Notes: generated from the letters alone by a model not told the origin. 64,000 nucleotides of DNA from Heterohyrax brucei (GCA_028571685.1 CM053154.1:19252001-19316000); one strand, 5' to 3'; shown: positions 1 through 12,240, numbered from the stretch's first letter. Translations and numbers: made by a program.

Positions 1-915
1 GGAAGAGAAGAGTGGAAGAAATGGGTGCAGCACCCACCTGGGCAGATTCTCTGAACACAATTTCTACTTCAAAACCTTCCTGGAGAGATGCGAGAGTCAC
101 CAGAAAAGGAGAAACACAGAAAAAGCTCTATTACGTCCCCTTACACAGCCTGAGCATTTTTCCACCAGAGAGAAACACCAAGTGCAGCAGCAGTGACTTC
201 TAAGTGTGCAGACCGATTATAGCTTTACTTTCAAAAGAGCTTTGATTGATCTTTTTTGATAGACCTGAAATAAATTAAACTAGATTGACTCACTTGAGAA
301 TGGATTCTAATCCCTTAGTCAGATCCTGGAGAACTCAAACCAAACCAGCTGTTAATTTAGGCTTTATAAGATAAAGCATGAGAAATCCAAGTTGATGTAC
401 CCCAGAGCAAAGCTTACATCATCTCTGTAAGCAATCAACCTACTGCTTCTTTTAGGAACTAATCATTTCTTGGGTAAGTGGGTGCCAAGCCTGTCCTCTC
501 AGAGGGAACCCAGCTTAAAGAAAGGGAGAAAGGCGTGAGGGGGAGAGAAACCCGAGAAACATCGACTGACTCACTCCCCAACCCCAGCTCGGAACCAACC
601 CAAGACATGCACTCCTAGTCATCTGTCTTTTGTTGCATAAACAGCCGCCAGCTTGACCAGAGCCCAAATGCCCACAGAGCCACCAAGTAAGAGGAAGTGG
701 CTGACGTGCTCAGCATTTCTTTCAAGGGGAGGGGTGGGTAGAATTACCCAGGAAATATCCATCACTACGTTTTCATTCCCTCACCTTTGAAGATCACACT
801 CCCCACCCCCTTCTTTTTTTTTTCCAAATCTTTGCTCCTGGGTGTCTTGATTTGAATGTAGGAATTCCAAGCTTTCAAATGATGGCTGCCCACGGCACTA
901 ATCGAGTTAACAAAA

Positions 916-952
<37 letters not shown>

Positions 953-1628
953 CTACAGGCTTTCCCCCAAGCCAAACCACCTCACTCACTGCTTATCTAC
1001 CCAACTTTCAGAACCCGTTTTCGAAAGGGTTTATTAATGCCTTGATCCCAAGTCAAGGGGGGCACTCAACTCTCGGCAACCCCACCCACACCCTCACCCC
1101 TGGAAACTGTGGCAGTGTCCTTCCTGAAAATGGCAACGCTGCCAGTGTCTCGCTCCTCCACAACGATGTTTCATATAACACTCTGTTTACTGAACATAAG
1201 GGGATCAAGAACTGAAATCCAATTTAAGGAATTATGGTGCTTCAGACTGTTTTTCCTCTACGATGAAAAAAGACAGGCGTGTTGTTACTGGAATGAGGCC
1301 AGAAGAAACTGATCCTTGTAGTAATTCAAGAAAAAGATAGAACAAAAAGAAATCAGTGTATGTGCTGTTATACGCGATGGGGATGAGGATGGCTAAAATA
1401 AGAGTTAAAACTTGAAAAGCAAATGAATCTGTTTCATCATCTGGAATGATCTACGAGTTGATTCCCAAGCCCTATTTTACTATTTGACAATCAGTATATG
1501 GTCATCTACCACTGCTTCTGACAAGCAAAAGAAAGTTACCCAGAAGACATACTGGCAAGCAATCATGACATCTGTCCATCTGCCTCCACCAATAGCAAAA
1601 TAATCAAAGTATCTCAGCCAAAGTGGGG
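1..1628. other. TCF7L2 intron 4 sequence, no gene or clear repeat
   Basis: Intronic sequence of the long intron after exon 4. Apart from a dinucleotide run at 921-951 I see no recognisable exon, SINE or RNA gene. Short open frames here are unremarkable. Confidence 0.5.
921..951. repeat. (AC)n microsatellite
   Basis: About 15 perfect AC dinucleotides, directly visible. Confidence 0.97.
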
Positions 1629-1926
1629 GCAGTTAGGGCTTAGTGGCCGAATTCTCCCCTTCCATGTGGGAGACTCAGGTTCAATTTCTGGTCAAAGTAC
1701 CTCATGCCCACAGCTACCACCTGTTTGTCAGCAGAGATTGACTTTTGCTATGAATGACAGACTAGGAATAAAGGGCTGGTGATCTACTTCCAAAAATCAG
1801 CCAGGGAAAATGCTATCAATCCCAAAGATCTGATCTGCAACCAATCATAAGGACGTCAGGGGCGAGGGAGGCTTCGTGCCAGTGTGCACTGGTTGCCATG
1901 AGTCGACGGTAGTTAACAACAACCCT
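1629..1926 (+). repeat. AfroSINE, long form
   Basis: A tRNA-like head (gggcttagtggccgaattc) and B box (aggttcaatttctg) lead into the long-form body 'gggctggtgatctacttcc' and the 3' motif 'gccatgagtcgacggtagtt' followed by aacaacaac. At ~300 bp it is one of the longest copies in the window and seems to keep the full 3' tail. Confidence 0.8.
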
Positions 1927-1984
1927 AGCCAAGAATCAGAGTTCACCAAGATTAGAGATATGGTTCCCTCTAAATAAAAAGTAA

Positions 1985-2170
1985 CCACTGCTGCTCTTTA
2001 CTAAGCGCCTGCCACTCTATGAGGGCTCTCCATTATTACCCCATTTAATCCTCTAAGATCAGTTTTATCCCCATTTTATAGATAAAACAGAGGCTCAGGG
2101 AGGTTAAGTAACCAGCCAAGGTCCCCTACGCAATAAGTGGGCAGAGCTGACTTGAGAGCCCAAGACAGCC
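1985..2170 (-). repeat. MIR SINE
   Basis: Matches the reverse complement of MIR: 'ttatccccattttatagat', then 'gaggctcagggaggttaagt' and 'agtgggcagagctgacttga'. An ancient pan-mammalian SINE. Confidence 0.8.
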
Positions 2171-3000
2171 TCACAGAATCCCTCCTCTTCCCAGCCAAAC
2201 TTTTCACTACAGATAAAGCAGCTTTTTTACAGTTTCTAATTGATCTTACTACGGCACACATCCCACGGTGGCATTTCACAGATGGGCAAACTGACATCTG
2301 AGAAGATGCTGTCTCCCACCAAGATAACATAGGGACAGACCTAAAAGGCTTCCCAGTTCCTGGGTCTCTACTGCATTACGCTTCACCTTGTCCCTTAATT
2401 GATTCTTCCCCACTGCCCTACACAAAGACAAGGTTCTCCCCAGAGAAAGCCGTCTGGGCTCACCAAGTGTCGCCTGGGAAAATGGTTTTGTTGCTGATGT
2501 TAATTCTTTTTTTAGAGGGGTGCGTTAAGAGAGGAGAGAATTAAATTAAGTAAATTAAGACATTTCTGAGAGGTATGGAATAAATCATCACTTAAGAGGA
2601 ACTAACCAATTAATAAGGTAATATTCATTGCTAACAGCCGTCAGCCAGGATGCCTGGGACAAACCCTAGTGGAGGAGAGGGGAAAAAGAGAAGTTAACTG
2701 CCACCGCCTCAGGCCACTGAGCAGCTATAGAGGTCCGGCTAATGCCAAAAAATACCATAGCTTTCTGATTAACAAAGCCTGCTGAAATACAAGTCCTTTT
2801 TTTAAAGGGTAAAGGAGGAGACAGTTCAGTGTAATTGCACTCGTTTACTGTTTTACACGTCCCGGAGCTGGAAAAAAGGGGGAGAGTGAAAAAGTCTATT
2901 GCCAAAGATGTTTTCTGCTGTCTCCTATTTGATTCCTTTGTTTTTCATTTAATCCTCTTAAAGCTAAAGGAAGAGAGCAATAAAAACACACACACAAATA
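2171..3000. other. Intron 4 sequence, nothing recognised
   Basis: No exon, repeat or RNA gene recognised in this intronic stretch. Confidence 0.4.
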
Positions 3001-3148
3001 AAACCCACTGCTGTCTTCCAACTCATAACGACCCTACAGAACAGAGCAGAACTGCCTCATAGAGTTTCCAAGGAGCACTGGCAGATCTGAACTGCTCACT
3101 TCTTGGTTAGGAAACGTAGCACATAACCACTACACCACCAGGGTTTCC
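3001..3148 (-). repeat. AfroSINE, short form
   Basis: Reverse copy: 'aaacccactgctgtcttcca' (3' end), then 'agagtttccaaggagcac' and 'ccactacaccaccagggttt' (reverse of the head). Confidence 0.9.
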
Positions 3149-4276
3149 AAGAGGGCAGTAGAAGTGGGCAAATCTTAAAGAGCTGGGTTTTAATTCAGCC
3201 TTCTGCAAACACGGCTGCTTGGAACTGCACATTCTGGAGCCAGAATGCGGTTGGGGGATGAAGAGCTGTCTTCAAGTCAATGGAGAGCATCAATGTCATT
3301 TCTTAACTAACACTGAGAATAAATCATTCTGGACAAGCTCTTACCGCATTACTGGTATCTGGGTTGGAGTCCGAGCCGGCCTGGGTTCAGTGCCCTCTAG
3401 TCAACATCTTACCCAGGAGAGAACCACAGAAACTTTCAGGGAACTGACCTGTGTTGTGGGCACAGATGCAATGGCAGGGATGACAGTGCGACCTCGCAAA
3501 GGTGCTGGGCACCCACAGCCAAGAGCAGTTAGCATTCAGTCACAAGTTCCCCAGGCTGGGGCAACACAACCAAAGATCGCTCATCCCTAGCAACCAACTA
3601 GTAAGGTTTGTCTTGGAATAAACTCGAAAAACGGGGGCGGTTACATGCTCCTCATAAACTCGGTCAAACAACAGCCTGACCTGAGCAGCCCAAGAACACT
3701 CCCGCATGAAGAGGTAAATGTTATTAGACTCACAAGCCAGGAATCACATCTGTGTCTTCTAGAACCCCAAGAAGGGTGCTTTTCACATTTTTATAATGAA
3801 GTCCTAAGCAACAGAAATTCGACCGAAGAAGACAGCAAACATTATGACCAAAGGCCCAAATTCCTGTCATGATGCCACTAATTTCATGCCCAGCAGAAGC
3901 TGAATCACTTTAAGTTCAGGTTCCCCTATGGGTTTTTTGTTTTCCCTCCACGAGGAGACACATTCTGGCACAACACAGACTCTTACACCCCAACTCTCTT
4001 CGAAAGGTCTTCTGGCCTCCTAACTCAGCTGTCTTCCTGCAGGGGAAATAACTCAAGATAAGATCATTTTGTGATGCAAGGAGCCTAAAGAAAAGCGCAG
4101 GAGGATGCGTAACACATTCATACATCACCAAGATGTAACCTCTGCAAAGCGTGACCAACTGTCCCAGTTTGCCTGGGGCTGAGGAGTTTCCTGCGACACA
4201 TGACTTTCCTTGCTAACATGGAGACAAGTTATTCACCCTCTTACTAACAGCAATAACACCACTTAACCTTTCTGAC
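3149..4276. other. Intron 4 sequence, nothing recognised
   Basis: Contains an open frame of 123 codons at 3219-3590 with no recognisable domain and no splice context. I see no repeat family here. Confidence 0.4.
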
Positions 4277-4475
4277 GGTCCCTGGGTGGCACAAGCTGTT
4301 GGCAATCCACTGCTGACCTAAGAGGTGACAGTTCAAATCCACCAAGGGGCACAGCAACAGAAACGTCTGGTGGTCTACCTGACTAAAGAAAACCCCAAGG
4401 AGCTGGACAGTCTGTAACGCACAGGTTCACATGAGTCCAAATCAACTTGATGGCAACGAGCTGACAGGGTTTTCA
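4277..4475 (+). repeat. AfroSINE, long form, diverged
   Basis: Head 'ggtccctgggtggcacaag', B box 'gacagttcaaatccacca', body 'gtctggtggtctacctgac', 3' motif 'catgagtccaaatcaacttg'. Confidence 0.85.
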
Positions 4476-4490
4476 CTTTACATGTGCCCA

Positions 4491-4655
4491 GAAGCCCTGG
4501 TGACATAGTGGTTAACTGTTGTATTCGCTAACAACCAAAGGTCGGCAGTTCAAATCTGCCAGGCACTCCCTGCAAATTTCATAGGGCAGTTCTCCTCTGA
4601 CCTATAGGGTCACTGTGAGTCAGAAATGACTCTGTAGCAGTGGGGTTTCTTTTGT
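4491..4655 (+). repeat. AfroSINE, short form
   Basis: Head 'gaagccctggtgacatagtg', B box 'ggcagttcaaatctgcc', 3' motif 'gtgagtcagaaatgactctg'. It lies directly downstream of another copy in the same orientation. Confidence 0.93.
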
Positions 4656-4659
4656 TTAT

Positions 4660-4785
4660 GCCCCCAGCACTGTTGGGCTAAGCCCTCTCACTTCTTACAA
4701 TAACCCTGCAAGGCAAGTCCTGTTACTAAATCCATCAAATAAGGATACTGAGGCACAGAACAATTAAGGAGTTTTCCCAGCTTTA
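4660..4785 (-). repeat. MIR fragment
   Basis: 'taaccctgcaaggcaagtcc' and 'ggatactgaggcacagaaca' match the reverse MIR core. The far end is eroded. Confidence 0.65.
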
Positions 4786-7494
4786 AGTTCTCAGTTTTGT
4801 GCTTAAAAATACAAAGCGACAGAAATCAATTACCAGGATTAAAAAAAAAAAAAAAAAAATGTTATACTTTGTGGGGGAAATTTTGACCTGGAAACTAGTT
4901 AATGAGGGAAAAATATTCCCTGCCAAAGGAGATGAGAGGAAAGCCAGAGAATCAGGGGAGATATACAGAACAGGGAGATCAATCACAAGTTGGTCTAGAT
5001 GATTCCAAAATAGTCCTCAGAGGTATTACATAAGTAACACAGAAAGAGAGAGAAGAAACCCCAGGTGGGGGGAGAGTGACAGTCACAGCGAGAGTATCCA
5101 GGACAGGAAGAATGGCCGCACAGCAAGCCCCCAGGGAGCCCAGGCCCCACACAGGGTTTCAATCCCAACCTTCCAGTGGACAGCAGTCCTGGGAGACTCC
5201 CCGTTCTCAGACACCCCCCGGCCAGAAGCCCAGGTTCCCCCTGGTTTCCAAGCAGCCAAGTTCCTGGGCTGTGACAGCAAATGGAAACCACAAACCAGGA
5301 ACTCAACCAGAAGTCAGACCAAAAGATAAAAACCCACTCTCGCAGAGAGAAGAAACGATAACAGAACCATGGAGGCTGAAATCAAAACCATCGCTGCTTT
5401 GCATGTGGCATGCGGTTTTGTGTGTGTAGTTTCTTCATGTGCCAGATTGCCTGTTCCTGACACATTTAAGTCACTGTCCTTTACTGCTATGCAAACCGAG
5501 GGGGTCAGAAAACACCAGTGGGGTAGAGGCTGTAATCACCAAACGCCTGGCAACTTATTACTGTTAAACTAACAATGGGTGGGAGGTGCCTGACCAATCA
5601 TGGTGCTGTCATTAAATGATTCTGAAATGACCAAAATCATGACAGAGAGAACTAGCCTGTACAGTACTGATACAGGATTTATTTTCAGTGCAGATAAACT
5701 GAGCAAATTTAACCCACCTGGAAAGAAGTCATCCAAACAAAAAAACAGCTCTGGGGGTGGGGGGGGGGGGCGTTAAGGGTTCTTTTCCAAGGAAAACCTG
5801 CACCCTTTTCAGCACCCATCTGTTCAAGCCCTGAGTGCCAATTCTTCAGACACAAAAGGCTTCAAAATCCATACTCCTGAGGGTGTACTGGTCATAGGCA
5901 CGCACTCACCATTATGAAAATGTGGTTAAGAAATAAATAAACAGGGTACATAAAACAATCTGCTGGCTTGGCAAATAAGTGCTCAGCTTAGGAGCATTTT
6001 CTGAGGTCCTTAGCTTACTGGCATCTTTTTCAACCTTCCTTCAAGTTCTCTTTCAAGAAACATGGCTTTCAACATGGAGTCTGTGAGCTGTTCCTTTGGT
6101 TTTGTTTTTTAATTAACAGGGAAACACTTGGCTTTTTCCAGAACTACCAAGAAATAGATGCTGTGAGGTTCTGGAGTAAAAGCTGAGAGACAGAGAAGAG
6201 ACAGAGAGACACAAGGCCAGAGTTTGTTTTGATTTTCAGGATAAGATATCAACTTGGAGCCCTGTGACTCCAGGGCCACTTCTGAATCTTGTATGTCAAT
6301 AAAGCCCTTATCTAGAACTAAATACCACAGGAAGCTGATTTTTTTAAAAAATCCAACAGAAAATAATTCATTGTTAGGTCAAAAAATGGCTATTGCCTGG
6401 TTAAGAACCTGATATTTGGTAGGTGGTAAGTGCTATAAGCCACGGATGTTTCCAGGTGCCCAGTTCTTTTCCTAGATATTTAGATCTTGCCAGCCAAAAA
6501 GGACAGAGTTCCTCCTTACACACACTACTGGAAGAAGCTTTCAGCTTTTCAGTTAACAGCAAAAAGCAACCAGGAAACCGGGGTGGGGGGGGGGAGGATC
6601 CTGAAATGGTTTTTCCCGAAACATACACAAGCCCTTCTATTCACAAAGTAGATGCTTTTCATTTAAGGTCTGTTCCCCAGAAATCCCCTTAGTCACTGCC
6701 TGCCCAGCTCACACGGTCCACACCCACCCTTCATTGATCTGACAACTGTGCGGGAGCCAAACCAGACAGAGTCCCTGTAAACGTCATGGAATGCCAGGGA
6801 CATTGCTGCTGCCAGGGCAAAGGTCTTCAGCCTCAGACACATCTCAATATGTTCCTTCCCAGTTCATTTAGTTACTGTTTCTTTAATGACTGGGTGGTCT
6901 GTCACTGGGCATGTCAAAATGAGAGCTAAAGGAATGGTGGGACGGGGGTTGGTGGTGAGGGCAGTTTAAATCTTCTCAAAGAGAACATTTTACCTAGATT
7001 CTACTAGTGACTAGACTGGAATACTCAGATTCCTAGCATCCAAAGTGCTCAAGTATTATTGTGAGGTCTTCGTCTTTCACTTTGGGTTCTCCTATAGTTC
7101 CCCTACTGAATTGATAATCAGAAAGAACAAAGTAAAATCCCACCAGATTTGCCAGTGCTGGATACTGAATGTACAGACCCCCATACAGTGAGCTGTACCC
7201 CACTTATCCCCCCAAAAAAGGTATCTTAGGACTTTAACCTTCGTTTTCATCCAGCACTCCCAATGGTGAGATTTATGGGCTTCAGGGCAAGGGGGCACTG
7301 CCCTGAACTCCTTAGAGGTCCATTACCAAGCTCCTTAGGGCCTCCAGTCATTCAAAATCTCTTTTCAGCAAGCCAAGTGTCCAACTCCAGTCCACTCCAC
7401 AGAAAAAGAAAAAACAGCAAATAAGGAAGAAAACTCCTAAAGCACAAGGGAAAAACTGAACAATGACTAACTAACTCACAAAGAGGAATAGGTA
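4786..7494. other. Intron 4 sequence with homopolymer tracts only
   Basis: Contains a 19-base A run (4841-4859) and an interrupted G tract near 5753-5771. No exon, SINE or RNA gene recognised. The 5076-5429 open frame has no recognisable homology. Confidence 0.45.
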
Positions 7495-7675
7495 GAGTCC
7501 CCAGGTGGTACTAAGAGTTAAAGCACTTAGCAACTAACTCAAAGGTCAGTGGTTCAAGTGCACCCATGAGCACCTAGAAGGAAAGGCCTGGCAATCACTT
7601 CTCCATTATCAGCCACGAAACCCTCATGAGGCACACAGTCACCGCAAGTCAAAGGTGACTCAATAGCAATGGTTG
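7495..7675 (+). repeat. AfroSINE, long form, diverged
   Basis: Head 'agtccccaggtggtactaag', B box 'cagtggttcaagtgcaccc', body 'aggcctggcaatcacttct', end 'ggtgactcaatagcaatgg'. Confidence 0.85.
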
Positions 7676-7904
7676 GCGAGTGGCGAGGGGGTGTTTATCA
7701 GCCGCTCCCCCAAAAAACCAGACTGGAGTCTTCTATGAGTATTCTTCACAAAACCAATACCGTAACACTAGCATAAAAGTTACAATCACACAACTAGGGA
7801 CAAGGATGCAGGACGGACCAGGGGGTGAAACTCAGACCCCCACGGAATCTGAACCACAGAAAATGCCAAAGTTTAGCCTTGAAAGTCGCTTCTCTTAAGC
7901 ACAG

Positions 7905-7970
7905 TGTGCTCATTCATCCAGTCAGCATATACTGCGCACCTACTATGTGCTGAGCAGGTTCATCATCCAG
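7905..7970. repeat. L2 3'-end-like fragment
   Basis: 'attcatccagtcagcatata' and 'cacctactatgtgctgagca' resemble the reverse complement of the L2 terminal sequence. Too short to classify firmly. Confidence 0.45.
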
Positions 7971-8299
7971 CAGCTACTTAAATAACAGAAGTTTTTAAAT
8001 AAGCAAGATGTTCCAAACTGTCTCCCACAGGTGCGTAACAAGTGCAACTCAGAACGATGATTCTAAACTGCTTTCTAGTACACACTGAATGCCCTAAGAT
8101 ATCAATTTAAATGTAGCTTTCCTTTCTGTTTTGTGCACTCTCTCTCTCTTTTTAAATCATCCTGAAGCTTTCTGGCAAGAACTTTTGCTACATCCCCTGT
8201 TAGGAGGCTTGGAAATATCCACAAGGGTATCTGGGGCTGGAAATACAGACGAGGAACCTCCAATTTCCTTTCTCTCTTGGACTGTCAATAACATTTAGG

Positions 8300-8900
8300 A
8301 AAAGTGCATCCCCCCGTTTCTGCTTCATATGTTTTCCTCATTGGTTCGTTTACACAGCGCCGCTCTCCCCACGGCAGACACTACATCGTTTTGTCATTTC
8401 TGGCTTCCCCGCCATTAGTGCAGCTGCGAGGAGGACACCCCAGCTGCCTCCCCGAGTGGCCGGCAGCATCGGCGCAGCCCCTTCCCCCAAGTGGTCCCCC
8501 CTTTGACTAATGTTTACGCACACTCATACATCATTCCCAAATTGGTCCAAATGAATTAAACACAGCTCTGCTTAACATTACGAGATTTAAATGGATTTTC
8601 TCTCTACAGGTCTGCCCCATAATTGGGTTTATCCATCTTGTTGAAGTACAGTTTACACTCGCGAACATCACGCCAATTCAAGCTACATTTTCTGCTCCAG
8701 TGGCAGGAGCAAGGCAGATTTGTCATCGGATCATAACAGGTAATTCAAACAGCAATTAGTTTGATGACGGCCTGTATGTCATTGTCTGTTCCCAGCAGCC
8801 TGGCTCACACCCGGCGCTCTCTGTTCCTCAAGATGAATTGTGCTCACAATTCTTCAATTTCAATCATCAACAATGCTTACTGAATCAACTTAAAAACTAT
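8300..8900. promoter_or_regulatory. Candidate conserved non-coding element (intron 4)
   Basis: Repeat-free sequence with dense homeodomain-like TAATT/CAATTA motifs, for example 'caattagtttgatgacggcc' and 'ccataattgggtttatccat'. The texture is that of deeply conserved developmental enhancers. This is an impression, because I cannot align other species. Confidence 0.3.
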
Positions 8901-9589
8901 TGACACAAGACTGTCTTTTCCCCACAGGGCAGCCTCCACCAAAACCCTGGTGAAAGCAATCTTGCAGACTCTTTAGAATGGGCTCCTACCACATATACAT
9001 CCAATTTCAAGCCTTGGGTCATTTCTGATTTCCAACCAAAGCTATTTACCCTGGTGCATGGATCCCACCTCTACATTTAGGGGGGCACACTCTGCAGAAA
9101 TGAGTGACCAACTGTCAACTCGGGAAAATGTTAGAATCCAATGGGTGACACTACTTATCATTTAAAAAAAGGAAAACTAATATTGTTTTAAAAAGCCAAC
9201 TACCCTCAAAACACCTGAAAGTTAGAAGACAATCACATAAGCATAAGCCAGTCCAGCCATGGTTACCCACAATAGGGGGCAATGCCATGATTACCGGTCA
9301 TCATGCAAATCCACACACCAAAGGTAAGCTGAAGTCTAGCTACAAAACGAAATTTGAGACTTGGGAGTGAATGAGAAGTCACCCAAGAGGTTGAGTCCAT
9401 CTTAATTTATTTGGATGCCTGAAAAAAAAAGCCATTTTTTGCCTTATGTTAACAAAGGGGCTGATGCTAGAAAATTTAAAACGCATCCCTCATTGGTGAC
9501 ACCACTAATACACACCGCCCCCCATCACACTTGAGTATTCTGCTCCCATTCTGCACACAGTAGGCTCTTAAACACAGTCACACTCACTG
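8901..9589. other. Intron 4 sequence, nothing recognised
   Basis: No exon or classifiable repeat seen. Confidence 0.4.
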
Positions 9590-9725
9590 TTGTTGTACAC
9601 CTACTATGTCCAAGCAAAATGACATGGTAATATAAAAGACAGAAAGATGAATAAGACACAATCACAGCCCTTCAGCAGACTTTACATTCTAGTTGAATAC
9701 ACAAGACTAGGAACAATTTTTAAAT
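9590..9725. repeat. Ancient interspersed repeat fragment (L2-like)
   Basis: 'gtacacctactatgtccaag', 'gatgaataagacacaatcac' and 'tttacattctagttgaata' follow the order of a common ancient mammalian repeat. The family is uncertain. Confidence 0.45.
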
Positions 9726-10036
9726 GACATTAAGAGAAACGCAAACAGCAACCAACAGGAGTCATAAATCTTTGTTACCCACCAAAGATAGTCCAGGGTA
9801 TGGAATGTATCATGTGTGATGTTCTTGACAGGGAATGAGAAATACACGGTGCATGTCAGGATTAAGGCGCATTCTGCACCTGCAAACAGGAACCTCATGT
9901 AGCTCTCAGCAGTCAAAATAACAGCTTACGTTTACCAAGCACCATTTGAAAAGTCACCGCAGGGAGGGCCAATTCATCATCTACTTTATTTCATTTATTT
10001 CCCAAAAAAATGTTCTGGAAGGAGTCTACCATCATA
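9726..10036. other. Intron 4 sequence, nothing recognised
   Basis: No exon or classifiable repeat seen. Confidence 0.4.
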
Positions 10037-10212
10037 AGGAGCCCCGGTGCCCCAATGGCTACATGCTTGGCTGTTAACCAAAAGGTCACTGGTTCAAAGC
10101 CACCAGCAGCTCTGTGGGAGAACAGACCTAGCCATCTGCTCCCACAAAGATCACAGCCCAGGAAACGGTACTCTGGCCTATAGGATGGCTATGGGTTGTG
10201 ATCAATACACAA
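10037..10212 (+). repeat. AfroSINE
   Basis: Head 'ggagccccggtgccccaatg', 'gctgttaaccaaaaggtcac', B box 'tggttcaaagccacc', and a diverged 3' part ending in acacaacaac. Confidence 0.85.
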
Positions 10213-10218
10213 CAACTG

Positions 10219-10330
10219 CCATTATGCCCATTTTACAGATCAGGAAACTGATGAGTGGCAGAACTAGGACTCAGATCCACTTTTATCTGACTCCAGAAAG
10301 TTCCACTTGTATTGTTTGTATCTCTTCCTT
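10219..10330 (-). repeat. MIR fragment
   Basis: 'gcccattttacagatcagga' and 'gagtggcagaactaggactc' match the reverse MIR core. Confidence 0.7.
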
Positions 10331-10366
10331 TAAAACACAGGGTAAGAGAATGTGAAGAAGGGTCAG

Positions 10367-10441
10367 CTGCTAACCTTTTTGTGAGTAGTTCAGCAGTTGG
10401 CCCTTCCTGAACTGCTAAACTACTCACCAAAAGGTTAGCAG
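10367..10441. repeat. 32-bp inverted repeat (hairpin) made from SINE head sequence
   Basis: The left arm 10367-10398 and right arm 10410-10441 are reverse complements with about 2 mismatches over 32 bases, separated by an 11-base loop. The right arm is the 'gctaaccaaaaggt'-type head of the AfroSINE that follows, so the left arm is an inverted copy of part of that head. Confidence 0.85.
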
Positions 10442-10595
10442 TTGGAAGCCACCCAGATGAATCTAGGAAGTCAGGCCTGGCAGTCTGCATCTGAAAGGTC
10501 ACAACCTTGAAAACTCTATGGAGTAATTCTACTCTGCACACAACGGGTCACCATGAGTCAGAATCAACCTGATGGCCACTAATACCAACAATGCT
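10400..10595 (+). repeat. AfroSINE, long form
   Basis: 'caccaaaaggttagcagttg', body 'aggcctggcagtctgcatct', 3' motif 'accatgagtcagaatcaacc'. The normal 5' head is replaced by the inverted-repeat arm. Confidence 0.85.
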
Positions 10596-10607
10596 ACCCT
10601 AGCACCA

Positions 10608-10735
10608 ACGGTGCCCTGATGGCTCACTCGTTAAGAGCTCAGCCACTAACCAAAAGGTGAACAGTTCAAATCCACTAACCACTCCTTGGAGACCCTATGC
10701 GACAGTTCTACTCTGTCCTATAGAATGAAACAAAC
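10608..10735 (+). repeat. AfroSINE, 3' truncated
   Basis: Head 'cggtgccctgatggctcact', B box 'aacagttcaaatccac', 'ttctactctgtcctataga'. The terminal gagtcagaatcgactc motif is missing. Confidence 0.88.
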
Positions 10736-10754
10736 GTTTAGCTGATACACTAAG

Positions 10755-10965
10755 CCAATGATTCTCAACCAGAGTTATCCAAGGGATAACTGGGCAGCAT
10801 CAGGAGACAATCTGGTCATCAGATTTTTGGTTGAGTGCTAGCAGCATCTAGAGAAGAGAGACTAGCAATGCTGCTAAATATCCTACAGTTCACAGGACAG
10901 TCCCCCACAACAAAGGACTGAGACCAAAATACCCACAGTGCCAAAGAGAAGAATCCCTGCACTAA
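10755..10965 (-). repeat. hAT (MER-type) DNA transposon relic
   Basis: 'gattctcaaccagagttatc' begins like the conserved hAT-Charlie terminus. 'gcaatgctgctaaatatcct' and 'cacaggacagtcccccacaa' match a common MER non-autonomous element. The subfamily is not assigned, and a related fragment lies at 41825-41892. Confidence 0.6.
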
Positions 10966-11219
10966 GTCGTCCTATCTCAGTCCTTACTCCTGCCAAACAG
11001 CAAAGACATTCCAGTGTCTAGTAGGGATCTCAACATGTAGCCACTGGGTCTGACCACAGGTTTGTCCAACCAAACCTAAGGTTCTGTGAACATGTCCCAA
11101 AGTGTTCACAAATGTTTGATTCTAATGATTCTTTTTATGGTATACATTATAGATAATGAGACAGACAATACACGTACCAACTTTCAAATTTTATCTAAAA
11201 TTGATTCATGTACTGTATG

Positions 11220-11376
11220 CAAACCCTGGTGGCACGGTGGTTAAGCACTACAGCTGCTAGTCAAAAGCTCAGCAGTTCAAATCTACCAGGCACTCCTTAG
11301 AAATTCTATGTGGCAGCTCTACTCTGTCCTCTAGGGTCACTGTGAGTCAGACCTGACCTGACAGTAGTGGAGTTTT
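11220..11376 (+). repeat. AfroSINE, short form
   Basis: Head 'aaccctggtggcacggtgg', B box 'agcagttcaaatctacc', 3' motif 'actgtgagtcagacctgacc', then a T/G-rich tail. Confidence 0.93.
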
Positions 11377-12109
11377 TTGTTGTTGTTTACACACACACAC
11401 ACACAATTTCACAGTTTGAGTCATTAAATCTTTAGCACACTGAAAACCACCCAGTAGTTTTTGTGCAAACTTCAGAAATAATGGTTTGCTGCCATTTCTG
11501 TTTAATTGAAGAATATACTGTGATTCCAAAGTAAAAAGAAACTGCAGCCACTTATCTGTTTGATCAGGATTTGGTACCACACAACCAATTCAGGCTCCAG
11601 ACACAAATTCAGTGTCGAGCCTGACAAGCCTGCAAATGTCAACCACGACCCATTTAGAAATTTCTGTGCTCAGTTTCACAGCCCATAATTCCCCATGACT
11701 TTACCAAAAGTAAAGCTGGACAAATTGGAACTTACGAAGTTAAGCTAAGAAAATACAATCAGCTGACCAATGCCACTCAGACCTCTATACCCTCTATTTG
11801 TGTACCCAAAACGGTCACACAGATGATGGACATTCTTCTGACCATTCAAGTCAAGAATCAGCAGGCCGCCTCTGCATCCTTCCCAGCCCTCTGCAACAAT
11901 GTACACTGGTGCCCAAGCACCTTCATATGATGGAGAATAAACAGATACAAATACCTCAACTCATACAAAGGCAAGGATGTAAATAAAACAGCTATGTTTA
12001 AAAATGATACAAATAAAAACAGTAAAATTAGATTGCTTTCCTTCCTCTGGCCAATACAAAGCAACCGGTTACTGGCTTTGACAAGGTGCTAACTTCTGTT
12101 TATAGGACA
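11377..12109. other. Intron 4 sequence, short (AC)n only
   Basis: A short AC run at about 11391-11404. Nothing else recognised. Confidence 0.4.
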
Positions 12110-12240
12110 GAAACAAAGCTGAGCTAAATGCCTGGATTCCAGTCTTGACCCCATTTCCACTAGACTCTGGGACCTTTGAAAAAGCAATACATCTCTTTGC
12201 CTCTCAGTTTCCTTGTCTATCAAAACAAACCAGATCTCTG
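12110..12240 (+). repeat. MIR fragment
   Basis: 'ctgggacctttgaaaaagca' and 'ctctcagtttccttgtctat' fit the MIR central domain. Confidence 0.6.
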
